This document shows, in pieces, positions 7,558 through 16,037 of a DNA stretch of 64,000 nucleotides; position 1 is the stretch's first letter; every line of letters begins with the position of its first letter. The notes beneath the pieces were generated by a model, which was given only the letters and a program-made list of their open reading frames with translations, did no database searches and had not been told where the DNA came from. The stretch covers positions 1-64,000 of the forward strand of contig NZ_LGCN01000177.1 of assembly GCF_001279005.1 (NCBI RefSeq). Direction: 5' to 3'. This stretch comes from Streptomyces caelestis (GTDB taxonomy: Bacteria; Actinomycetota; Actinomycetes; Streptomycetales; Streptomycetaceae). The translations under genes and the position numbers were made by a program.

Positions 7558-8544
7558 ATGGTCAGTTCACCGCATGAGGCGTTGCACCGGATCTTCCGGG
7601 TGGATCCGGGGCTGTTCGCCCGGCTTCTGCCGCGGGCGGGCATCCGTTTCCCGGAGCACACCGCGATCGAACCCCTGGACACGGATCTCACCGAGATCAG
7701 ACCGCTTGAGCGCCGGGTGGACAGTGTGTTCCGGGTACGTGTGGCCGGTGAGGAGGGCGGCTTCGTGCTCGCCGTCGAGGCGCAGGGCAAGCCGGAACCG
7801 GACAAGCACAACAGCTGGACGTACTACCTGGCCCACCTGTATGCCAAGTACCGGTTGCCGCCGTTCCTCCTGGTGGTGTGCAAGGACAAGGCGACCGCCG
7901 CGTGGGCGGCGGAGCCGATCCGTGTCGGTCGCGGGTTCCACACGAGCATGGTCGTCTTCCCGCTGGTCCTGGGGCCTGGAATCCTCCCCGTGATCACCGA
8001 GGCGGACGAGGCGGCCCGGGACCTCGGAGTCGCCGTCTTCTCCGCGCTCGCCTACGCCAAGGATCCGGCGCTGACTGTGATACTGGACGCGCTGGCGTCA
8101 GGAGTGGCGGACAACGCCGACAAGTCCCGGTCCGAGGGCGACACCGAGACGGGCGAGGGTGGGGACGTGGACCGCGTGGACTGGGCGGAGATCGTCGAAA
8201 TCGGCCTGGGCGAGGGCCCGGGCCGTGAGTACTGGAGGCATCTGATGGCCACTTACACCCCGAACTTTCCGGGCAGCAACACGATCGTCGAGGAGTCCTG
8301 GCTCGAAGGCCGCGCCAAGGGCAAGGAGGAGGGCAAGGCAGAAGGCAAGGCCGAGGGCAAGGAGGAGGGCAAGGCCGAGGGCAAGGCCGAGGACGTTCTG
8401 CACATTCTCGATGTGCGGGGCATCGAGATCTCCGACTCCGTCCGGGAGCGGATCACCGGCTGCACCGATCTCGACGTGCTGGGGACCTGGCTCGACCGCT
8501 CCCTGAGCGCGGAGCGTGCCGAGGAGCTGTTCGTCGAGGAGTAG
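7558..8544 (+). CDS. Rpn/YhgA-like PD-(D/E)XK nuclease-family protein with EGK repeats
   Basis: 328 residues from the ATG at 7558 (MVSSPHEALHRIFRVDPGLF; another ATG lies 12 bases upstream). The core reads LDTDLTEI, then FVLAVEAQGKPEPDKHNSWTYY, giving the D...ExQ triad of the Rpn (recombination-promoting nuclease) branch of the PD-(D/E)XK fold. Residues about 255-282 are charged tandem repeats (KEEGKAEGKAEGKEEGKAEG), a hallmark of this family and encoded by 12-base repeats at about 8321-8392. The C-terminus is a small helical domain. It is probably cytoplasmic; the role is unknown. It ends at a terminator shared with serC. Confidence 0.75.
   Translation: MVSSPHEALHRIFRVDPGLFARLLPRAGIRFPEHTAIEPLDTDLTEIRPLERRVDSVFRVRVAGEEGGFVLAVEAQGKPEPDKHNSWTYYLAHLYAKYRLPPFLLVVCKDKATAAWAAEPIRVGRGFHTSMVVFPLVLGPGILPVITEADEAARDLGVAVFSALAYAKDPALTVILDALASGVADNADKSRSEGDTETGEGGDVDRVDWAEIVEIGLGEGPGREYWRHLMATYTPNFPGSNTIVEESWLEGRAKGKEEGKAEGKAEGKEEGKAEGKAEDVLHILDVRGIEISDSVRERITGCTDLDVLGTWLDRSLSAERAEELFVEE
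8321..8392 (+). repeat. 12-base coding tandem repeat (EGKA/EGKE)
   Basis: Tandem units of the form GAGGGCAAGGCC, with GAG/GAA and GCC/GAG variants, occur about six times in register with the reading frame. They give alternating Glu-Gly-Lys-Ala/Glu. Variation in copy number would change the protein in steps of four residues without a frameshift. Confidence 0.7.
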
Positions 8545-8559
8545 AGCGTACGGATGCGC

Positions 8560-8595
8560 GAGGGGCGCCCGGCGATGATCCGCCGGGCGCCCCTC
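8560..8595. terminator. bidirectional terminator between convergent genes
   Basis: Perfect 15-bp arms GAGGGGCGCCCGGCG (8560-8574) and its complement (8581-8595) flank a six-base loop. The hairpin lies 15 bases after the Rpn-like stop and 18 bases before the serC stop, so it serves both strands. No long T-tract follows, as is usual in Streptomyces. Confidence 0.85.
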
Positions 8596-8613
8596 GGTGT
8601 CGTACGGGTACGG

Positions 8614-9741
<1,128 letters not shown>

Positions 9742-9857
9742 CTAGCGGTTGCGGGAAACCCGGGCGAAACGTCGTCCGTCCGCTGAGACGGGCGGGGGAC
9801 GGAATCGAGACGGGCGGCGGACGGACCGGGGGGAGGCCCGCCCGCCACCCGCGTCGC

Positions 9858-11108
9858 TCACCCGCCCAGCTTCACCGGAAGCTCGAACAGGTCGTTCTGG
9901 GTGACCACCGGCTTGTTGCGCAGCTCGCTCGCCGGGACCGCCAGGTCCAGCTCCGGGAAGCGGGCGTACAGGGCCGGGAGGGCCACGCCCGCCTCCAGCC
10001 GGGACAGGGCCGCGCCGGGGCAGACGTGCGGACCGTGGCCGAAGGAGATGTGCCGGTTGGCACTCTCGCGGGTGATGTCGAAGACGCCGGCCGTCGGACC
10101 GTGCGCCCGCTCGTCGCGGCCGATCGCGGCGTACGACACGATCAGCGCGTCACCGGCCGGCAGGACCTTGTCGCCCACCGGCACGTCCTCGGTCGCGAAC
10201 CGGATCAGCACGTGGGACGTCGGCGTGGCGTACCGCAGGGTCTCCTCGACCACCGCCGACCAGTCCGCCTCGCCGGACAGCACCAGCTCCCGCTGCTCGG
10301 GGTGGAGGGACAGGTTGACCACCGCGTTGACGATGAGGGAGATCGTCGTCTCGTGGCCGGCCGCCACCATCAGCTGGAGCGTGGCGACGATCTCCTCGTC
10401 GGTGAGGCGGTCGCCGTCCTCCGACGCCTGGATCAGCGCGGAGGTCAGGTCGTCGCCCGGGTGCTCGCGCTTGTGCGCGACCGTCTCGGTCATGATCCGG
10501 GCCAGCTCGGTCAGCGTCGCGATGACCTCGTCCGGCGGGGTCTGCGTGGAGAAGAACTTCTCGAAGAGCTCCTTCAGCCGCGGCAGCCGCTCCTGAGCCA
10601 GCCCCATCAGGTCGGCGACGACGTACATCGGCAGCGGGTAGGCGAACGCCGCCTTCAGGTCGACCGTGTCGCCGGGCTGCGCGGCCACCTGGTCCAGCAG
10701 GCCCTCGGTCAGCTCCGTGATCCGCTCCCGCATCCGCTCCACCCGGCGCGGGGTGAGCGCCTGCGCGACCAGCGTGCGCAGCCGGCGGTGGTCGGCGCCG
10801 TCCACGGTGAGCATGGAGCGGGGCGGATTGGCCAGCCCGATCAGCGGCCAGTCGGGGGCGATCTCGCCGCGCTGCCAGGCGGTCCAGACGTTGATGTCCT
10901 TCACCAGGCGCGGGTCGGTGAGCAGCTTCTTCGCCTCGGCGTGGTGGGTGACCGCCCACACCGGCACGTCACCCGGCAGCGTCACGGCGGCCAGCGGCCC
11001 GGCCGCCCGCAGCGCGGCGCTCTCCCCGTCCAGGTCGGAGACGAAGGGGTCGAGGGGGATGCGGGTCTGTTCGGTCCCCGTCGTCATGGTGTCCGTACCA
11101 GCCGTCAT
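9858..11108 (-). CDS. cytochrome P450 (CYP154-like), conservon-associated
   Basis: A 416-residue soluble P450. The I-helix oxygen-activation motif AAGHETT, K-helix ETLR (intact ExxR) and the heme loop FGHGPHVCPGAALSRLE with the axial Cys are all present, so it should be catalytically competent. The ATG overlaps the stop of the preceding P450 by four bases (ATGA), with GGAGG eight bases upstream. Conservons of Streptomyces are often followed by a CYP157 and a CYP154, which is the basis of the family suggestion. It needs ferredoxin and a reductase from elsewhere. The substrate is unknown. Confidence 0.88.
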   Translation of the reverse strand: MTAGTDTMTTGTEQTRIPLDPFVSDLDGESAALRAAGPLAAVTLPGDVPVWAVTHHAEAKKLLTDPRLVKDINVWTAWQRGEIAPDWPLIGLANPPRSMLTVDGADHRRLRTLVAQALTPRRVERMRERITELTEGLLDQVAAQPGDTVDLKAAFAYPLPMYVVADLMGLAQERLPRLKELFEKFFSTQTPPDEVIATLTELARIMTETVAHKREHPGDDLTSALIQASEDGDRLTDEEIVATLQLMVAAGHETTISLIVNAVVNLSLHPEQRELVLSGEADWSAVVEETLRYATPTSHVLIRFATEDVPVGDKVLPAGDALIVSYAAIGRDERAHGPTAGVFDITRESANRHISFGHGPHVCPGAALSRLEAGVALPALYARFPELDLAVPASELRNKPVVTQNDLFELPVKLGG

Positions 11109-12340
11109 GCGGGCGAGCCTCCAAGGGCGGGAGTGGGTGTGAACGTGACCGGGAGTTCGGACAGTCCGCGCAGCCACGGCGACGGGCGACGGGTCAACCG
11201 CGCGGCCGGCACCGCGAGGTCGATGTCCGGCAGCCGGTCCAGTACGACCTCGATGCCGGTCCGGGCGATCACCTCGGCGATCTCCTGCGCCGGGAACGGG
11301 CAGCGGTGCTCCCCGTGGCCGAAGGAGAAGTGGGCGCCGTTGCCGCCGGTCAGCGCCGAGCCGTCGGTGCGCACCTGCGGGTCGGCGTTGGCGCCCTGCA
11401 GCCCGAGCAGCACCATGTCGCCGGCGCGGATCCGGCGGCCGCCGAGCTGGGTGTCGCGGGACGCCCAGCGGGCGGCCACGTTCTGGCTCGGGGTGTCCTC
11501 CCACAGCACCTCGTTCATCGCCTCGGCGACGCTGTTGCGGCCCCCGAACAGGGAGGCGGCGAACCGGGCGTCGGTGAGCATCAGGTGCAGGGAGTTGCCG
11601 ATCCAGTCGGCGGTCGGCTGGTGCCCGGCCGCCAGCATCACCATCAGGTCCTGGAGGATCTCCTCCTCGGTGAAGCCGGAGGGGTCGGCGAGCATCCGGG
11701 ACGCGACGTCCTCGGCGGGCGCGTCCTTGCGGGCGGCCACCAGCTCCGTCATCGACGTGAACAGGTGGCTCTGGCCCGCGAGGGCCCGCTCCCGCCCGTC
11801 GATCATGTCGTTGAGGGCGGTCACCAGGGCCGGGCCCTCCTCGTCGGAGAAGCCGAAGAGCCGGGCCAGCACCCGCACCGGCAGCAGCATCGCGAACTCG
11901 CCGATCAGGTCGGCGGTGCCCCTGGGGCAGATGCCGTCGATCAGCTCGTCCGCGAACTTCTCGGCGTAGCCGCGCAGTTCGAACGGGTCGACCGCCTCCA
12001 GCGCGTTCCCCAGCATCGCGGCCCGCTCGCGGTGCCGCTCGCCGACGGTGTAGAGGATCGACGGCTGCCTGTGGCCGATCATCGGCAGCAGCGGCCAGTC
12101 GTCGGGGATGTTCTCCCACTGGTTCCACAGCTCGGAGTCGCGGCTGAACAGCCCCGGGTCGCCGGTGACCTGGTGCAGCTCGCGGTAGCCGAGCACCAGC
12201 CACGCCGGCGCGTCCCCGTCCAGCACCACCGGGACGACGCTGCCGTGCTCGCGCCGCATCTCCCGGTACACGCGGGCCGGGTCGTCCTGGAGCAGGGACC
12301 CCTGGAAGCGGACGGCGTTGGGAAGGGAGGCGGGACTCAC
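11105..12340 (-). CDS. cytochrome P450 (CYP157-like) lacking the ExxR arginine
   Basis: 411 residues from a GTG at 12340 that overlaps the cvnD stop (GTGA) behind AGGAG. The heme loop FSFGHGEHRCPFPAQE is intact. The K-helix, however, reads NEVLWED, giving E-x-x-W where almost all P450s have E-x-x-R, and the I-helix reads AAGHQPTADW without the usual acid-Thr pair. This is the known peculiarity of the CYP157 family. It may be a regulatory or heme-sensing protein rather than a monooxygenase. It is fourth-gene neighbour of the conservon GTPase and is translationally coupled to it. Confidence 0.88.
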   Translation of the reverse strand: MSPASLPNAVRFQGSLLQDDPARVYREMRREHGSVVPVVLDGDAPAWLVLGYRELHQVTGDPGLFSRDSELWNQWENIPDDWPLLPMIGHRQPSILYTVGERHRERAAMLGNALEAVDPFELRGYAEKFADELIDGICPRGTADLIGEFAMLLPVRVLARLFGFSDEEGPALVTALNDMIDGRERALAGQSHLFTSMTELVAARKDAPAEDVASRMLADPSGFTEEEILQDLMVMLAAGHQPTADWIGNSLHLMLTDARFAASLFGGRNSVAEAMNEVLWEDTPSQNVAARWASRDTQLGGRRIRAGDMVLLGLQGANADPQVRTDGSALTGGNGAHFSFGHGEHRCPFPAQEIAEVIARTGIEVVLDRLPDIDLAVPAARLTRRPSPWLRGLSELPVTFTPTPALGGSPA

Positions 12341-12954
12341 ACCAGCTCCTGACGGGGGGCTCGGGCCGGGTCGGCGTACAGGGCCTGGATGTGCTCCACC
12401 AGCGTGATCAGCACGATCTTGCTGGACTCCCGGGACCGCGCGTCGCAGTTCACCAGCGGCACGTGCGGGTCGAGGTCGAGGGCCTCGCGGATCTGCTGGG
12501 GGGTGAAGGTGGGCCCGCCGAAGTCGTTGCAGGCCACGATGAACGGCGTGCCGTGCTTCTCCAGCCGGTCGATGGCGTACCAGGAGTCGTCGATACGCCG
12601 GGTGTCGACCAGCACGACCGCGCCGAGCGTGCCGGAGAACAGCCGGTCCCACAGGAACCAGAAGCGTTCCTGGCCGGGCGCGCCGAACAGGTACAGCACG
12701 TTGTGCGCGTCGAGGGTGATGCGGCCGAAGTCGAAGGCGACGGTGGTCGCGGTCTTGCCGCGCACCCCGCTGAGGTCGTCGACGGCCTCCCCGGCCTGGG
12801 TCATCGTCTCCTCGGTGTTGAGGGGACGGATCTCGCTGACCGAACGGACCATCGTGGTCTTGCCGGCGCCGAAGCCGCCCACGACCACGATCTTCAGGCC
12901 GTTGTCGGCCGACGCGCCCAGTGGCGTGCGCGTCTCAGAGGTTGCGGAGTCCAA
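12337..12954 (-). CDS. cvnD: conservon GTPase (CvnD, ATP/GTP-binding protein)
   Basis: A 205-residue Ras/MglA-like small GTPase. The P-loop is GGFGAGKTT near residue 27, the switch region follows DDLSGVRGKTATTVAFDFG, and the guanine-specificity segment is IVACNDF where others have NKxD. It is membrane-associated through the CvnA-B-C complex in characterised conservons. The start is a TTG at 12954, which overlaps the end of cvnC by 20 bases; a later start would remove the N-terminal strand. It is translationally coupled to the P450 gene downstream. Role: signal output of the conservon, exact effector unknown. Confidence 0.88.
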   Translation of the reverse strand: MDSATSETRTPLGASADNGLKIVVVGGFGAGKTTMVRSVSEIRPLNTEETMTQAGEAVDDLSGVRGKTATTVAFDFGRITLDAHNVLYLFGAPGQERFWFLWDRLFSGTLGAVVLVDTRRIDDSWYAIDRLEKHGTPFIVACNDFGGPTFTPQQIREALDLDPHVPLVNCDARSRESSKIVLITLVEHIQALYADPARAPRQELV

Positions 12955-13282
12955 CGAGCACCTGCTCCAGGATGTCGGGGTCGGGTACGGCGGCCTTGCG
13001 GGGGTGACGGGCGCTGACCCGGCCCGCCGCCTGCAGGTCGGAGAGCAGGATCCGGGTGATGCTGACGGGCAGCTTCAGCTCGGCCGCGATCTCCACGACC
13101 GCCGTGGGGCGTTCGGTCAGCCGCAGGATCGCCGCGTGCTCGGACTGCATGCCGGGCACCGGGTCGCACTCGGCGACGACCAGGGTCACCAGGTCGAAGG
13201 GGTTGTCGGGACCGGACCGGCTGCGCCCTCCGGTGAGGGTGTAGAGCCGGTCCGGGGAGTCGTCCCTGCCGGGCCTGCTCAT
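12935..13282 (-). CDS. cvnC: conservon protein CvnC (DUF742)
   Basis: A 115-residue DUF742 protein. The start MSRPGRDDSPDRLYTLTGGR contains the typical R-x-Y-x-x-T-G-G-R signature. It is followed by the LVTLV..P strand and a winged-helix-like C-terminal half (IAAELKLPVSITRILLSDLQ, then AGRVSA). The ATG overlaps the cvnB stop by four bases. DUF742 proteins link the sensor to the GTPase and may bind DNA through the helix-turn-helix. Confidence 0.9.
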   Translation of the reverse strand: MSRPGRDDSPDRLYTLTGGRSRSGPDNPFDLVTLVVAECDPVPGMQSEHAAILRLTERPTAVVEIAAELKLPVSITRILLSDLQAAGRVSARHPRKAAVPDPDILEQVLVGLRNL

Positions 13283-13686
13283 GAGGTGCGCGGCTGCGCG
13301 GTCAGGTGCTCGCCGAGCTGCTCCACGAGCTCGCTCATGTTGTGCCCGATGAGCCCGGCGTCCGCGTCCTCGGTGGTGACGACGGCCAGGTGCGCGCCCT
13401 CGCCGGCCTCCACGATGAACAGCACGCCGCCGTAGAACTCGGTCATCGCCGAGCGCACGCCGCCGCTGCCGTCGCCGAACTCGACGGAGGCGCCGTGCGA
13501 CAGCGACTGGATGCCGGCGGCGATCGCGGCGAGCTGGTCGGCCTGGTCGGCGGACAGCTCCGGGGTGCGGCACAGTTTCAGGCCGTCACGGGAGAGCACG
13601 AGCGCGTGCCGTGCGCCCGGCGTGCGCTCCAGCAGGCCCTCTAGCAGCCAGGTGAGCTTCTCGTCGGCGGTCGTCGTGCCGGTCAT
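13279..13686 (-). CDS. cvnB: conservon roadblock/LC7 protein CvnB
   Basis: A 135-residue roadblock/LC7-fold protein, MTGTTTADEKLTWLLEGLLE followed by the hydrophobic strand HALVLSRDGLKL, then IAAGIQSLSHGAS and the characteristic YGGVLFIVEAGEGAHLAVVT. In MglA/MglB-type systems this fold regulates the GTPase (GAP or scaffold). Its ATG overlaps the cvnA stop (ATGA) and its own stop overlaps cvnC, so cvnA-B-C are strictly coupled. Confidence 0.92.
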   Translation of the reverse strand: MTGTTTADEKLTWLLEGLLERTPGARHALVLSRDGLKLCRTPELSADQADQLAAIAAGIQSLSHGASVEFGDGSGGVRSAMTEFYGGVLFIVEAGEGAHLAVVTTEDADAGLIGHNMSELVEQLGEHLTAQPRTS

Positions 13687-15728
13687 GAGGTGGTGTCGCC
13701 TTCCGGGTTCGCGGGGGTGGGCTGTGCTTCGGGGGTTGGGCCGGCGGTGGCGCCGGTGTCCGGGTCGGCCGTGTCGTCCGGGGTGGGAGGCCGGACGGCC
13801 TGGCGGAAGCTGCTGAAGCGGGCGGTGCGCGCCTTGGTCTCCTCGGCGGTGGGGGCGGGCCGGTGCACGGCGCCGCGGTTGCCCGGACGGGTGCGCTCGG
13901 CCTCGGCGAGGGTGCGGCCCCGGCTGCGGCGGGGCAGCACGAGGGGCGGGGCGTCGGCGTTCCGGTCCGGGGACCCGTGGGCCGGCACCGGGTCGGGGTC
14001 GAGGTCGGCGCCGGCGCGGGAGGCCGCGTAGGAGGGGGCGGGGCGGGCGCCCCCGGAGGGCGCCGGCCGGTCCGCCGGGGCGGTGCGGGCGCCGTCGCCG
14101 GCGCCGTTCCCGGTCGCGCCGTCGCCGTCGTGCGCGGTGACGTGGCTGGTCTCCGGTTCCGGCCGGTCGGGGGCGGTGGCCGCGCGGCGGTGGGGGAGGA
14201 CGCCGGCCGCCTTCTCCGCCGGGGCCCCGGGGGCGGGCGTCCCGGTGAGTGCGGCGGGGGTCGCGGGGACGGACGGGGTGTCGGCCGCCGCGGTGGGGCG
14301 GGACGCCGGCGCGGTGGCGCCGCCGGCCGTCACCGGGGCCGTGGGGTTCGCGTCCGACGGTACGAGGATGTCCTGCGGGACGAGCACCAGGACGCCCGTG
14401 CCGCCGCGGGCCGAGGGCCGGTAGGAGACCCGGAGGCCGTACCGCCGGGAGAGCCGGCCGACCACGGCGAGACCGAGCCGGGTGCCGGTGAGGCCCCCGA
14501 GTTCGGCGGACTCGCCGGAGACCGCGCGCTCGGCGCGGCGCAGCTGCGCCTCGCCCATGACGAGTCCGCTGTCCTCGACGGAGACGATGACCCCGGCCGG
14601 GACCTCCTCGACGTAGACGTGGACCTCGGCGGTCGGCGGCGAGAAGTTCGCGGCGTTGTCCAGGAGTTCGGCGAGCGCGTGCATCACGCCCTCGGCGGCG
14701 TGCCCGGCGACCGCGGTGTCGCTGGCGGAGTGGACCCTGATCCGCTGGTAGCCGCTGATCCGGCCCATGGCGCCGCGCAGGATCGACTCCATGGAGATGG
14801 GCCGGGCCCAGCGGCGGCCGGAGCGGGCGCCGGTGAGGACGGCGACGGAGTCGGCGAGCCTGCCCGCCTGCGCGGTGCGGTGGTCGAGGTGGAGCAGGTC
14901 GGCGAGGACCTCCTCGTCGTGGTGCTTCTCCTCCATCGCGCGCAGGTCGGCGAGCATGCCGGTGGCCAGGGCCTGCATGCGTCCGGCCGCGTTGGCGGTC
15001 GCGGACAGCGCGGCGGCCCGGGCGCCGTCGGCCGCGCGCAGCCGGGCGGTCAGCCGCGCGTTCTCCGCGGTGAGCCGGTCCCGGTCCGCACCGAGCCGGT
15101 CCAGCTCCGCGGTCAGCCGGTCGCGCTCCTCCGCGTGGTCGCGGGCCGACCGGGCGGTGTGGGCGCCGTGCTCCTCGGTGATGAGGCGCAGTTTCCCGGC
15201 GTGCTCCTCGGCGAGCCGCTTCAGCGCGGCGGTGTGGTCGTCCGTGAGCCGGGCCCGCTCGTCGGCGTGCTCCCGCGCCAGGCGGGCGGTGTCGGCGGCG
15301 TGCTGCCCGGCGAGGCGGTCGCGCTCGGCGGCCAGGGCCTCGGCGAGGTGGTTGCGCTCCTGGTCCAGCTCGGCGGACAACCGGGCCCGCTCGCGGGTGA
15401 GTTCGCCGGTCAGCCGCTCGTGCTGGCGACGGGACTCCTCCGCCAGCCGGGCGCGTTCCTGGAGCAGCTGGCCGACGTCCTGGGTGACGGCGTCCAGCCG
15501 GGTCCGGGCGGCCCGCGCCGACAGGACGGCGTACGCGGCCACCGTGGCGGCCGCGCACAGCAGCACGGCGGCGACCGCCCCGGTCACCACGACGGCGGTG
15601 ACCGCCGAGTCCGGCACGAGGAAGGCGGCGGCGACGACCGCGACCGCGGCGAGCGCCGCGGTGAGCAGCGGGACGGGCAGCAGGCTGCGGGGGGCGGGGC
15701 GGTCGCCGGGGAGCAGGGGAGAGGTCAT
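13683..15728 (-). CDS. cvnA: conservon sensor histidine-kinase-like protein CvnA (coiled-coil type)
   Basis: A 681-residue membrane sensor. Two hydrophobic segments lie at about 18-65 (LLTAALAAVAVVAAAFLVP and the AVTAVVVTG..AYAVLS helix). A coiled coil of about 170 residues rich in Arg/Glu/Ala heptads (HADERARLTDDH, EERDRLTAELDRL) follows. A HATPase_c domain comes at about 330-460, with the N-box ELLDNAANFSPP and G-box GTRLGLAVVGRL. The final 200 residues are Pro/Ala-rich and disordered. A phospho-acceptor His box is not obvious and there is no extracellular nitrate-sensing domain, unlike many CvnA proteins. The ATG at 15728 has GAGGACC upstream. Confidence 0.88.
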   Translation of the reverse strand: MTSPLLPGDRPAPRSLLPVPLLTAALAAVAVVAAAFLVPDSAVTAVVVTGAVAAVLLCAAATVAAYAVLSARAARTRLDAVTQDVGQLLQERARLAEESRRQHERLTGELTRERARLSAELDQERNHLAEALAAERDRLAGQHAADTARLAREHADERARLTDDHTAALKRLAEEHAGKLRLITEEHGAHTARSARDHAEERDRLTAELDRLGADRDRLTAENARLTARLRAADGARAAALSATANAAGRMQALATGMLADLRAMEEKHHDEEVLADLLHLDHRTAQAGRLADSVAVLTGARSGRRWARPISMESILRGAMGRISGYQRIRVHSASDTAVAGHAAEGVMHALAELLDNAANFSPPTAEVHVYVEEVPAGVIVSVEDSGLVMGEAQLRRAERAVSGESAELGGLTGTRLGLAVVGRLSRRYGLRVSYRPSARGGTGVLVLVPQDILVPSDANPTAPVTAGGATAPASRPTAAADTPSVPATPAALTGTPAPGAPAEKAAGVLPHRRAATAPDRPEPETSHVTAHDGDGATGNGAGDGARTAPADRPAPSGGARPAPSYAASRAGADLDPDPVPAHGSPDRNADAPPLVLPRRSRGRTLAEAERTRPGNRGAVHRPAPTAEETKARTARFSSFRQAVRPPTPDDTADPDTGATAGPTPEAQPTPANPEGDTTS

Positions 15729-15736
15729 CAATCAGG

Positions 15737-15780
15737 GTCCTCGGTCGGTCCTCGGTCGGGTCCTCGGGCGGTCCGCGGGC
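15737..15780. repeat. tandem GTCCTCGGTCG repeats in the cvnA leader
   Basis: Directly ahead of cvnA the 11-base unit GTCCTCGGTCG occurs twice perfectly (15737, 15748), a third time with one change (15760), and as a partial fourth copy. A further GGTCCTCGGG lies about 20 bases on. On the minus strand this places GAGGACC motifs at 11-12-base spacing in the 5' leader, close to helical phase. The rest of the 309-base divergent gap to 16038 holds the low-GC region at 15885-15950 where both promoters probably lie. Confidence 0.5.
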
Positions 15781-16037
15781 GTACACCGTCGTGTCTGCGC
15801 GGTCCTCGGGTGGTTTCGCGGGAGCGCCGGACCCGGTTTCGGGGTCGCTTTCGAACGAGTCCGACAACTGCGCGCAACTCGCGGTCACTATATGAGAGTT
15901 CGTGTGCGACTTGGGAAGATTCCGCTTCCGTTTTCGTCAATCGCCCCATCCCTGGCGTTCGTCGGGGCCTTCCGCGGCACCGCGGGGCGCGGGGCGCCGC
16001 CGCCCGCGTTCGGCCTCGGCGGGGGCATCCTGAGGAC

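Noticed and set aside
9858..12203. Continuous minus-strand frame joining both P450 regions
   Set aside because: Only the part after 11108 encodes P450 sequence in this frame; the rest is the out-of-frame shadow of the CYP157-like gene, which is intact in its own frame.
9858..12340. Two P450 genes as part of a natural-product biosynthetic cluster
   Set aside because: No scaffold enzyme is nearby; the coupling to cvnA-D identifies them as conservon-associated P450s.
13863..16037. Very long plus-strand open frame running through the conservon region into the FAD/Fe-S gene
   Set aside because: It is antisense to cvnA-C, has repetitive Arg/Gly/Val composition typical of GC-rich shadow frames, and the true protein begins at 16038 where family sequence starts.
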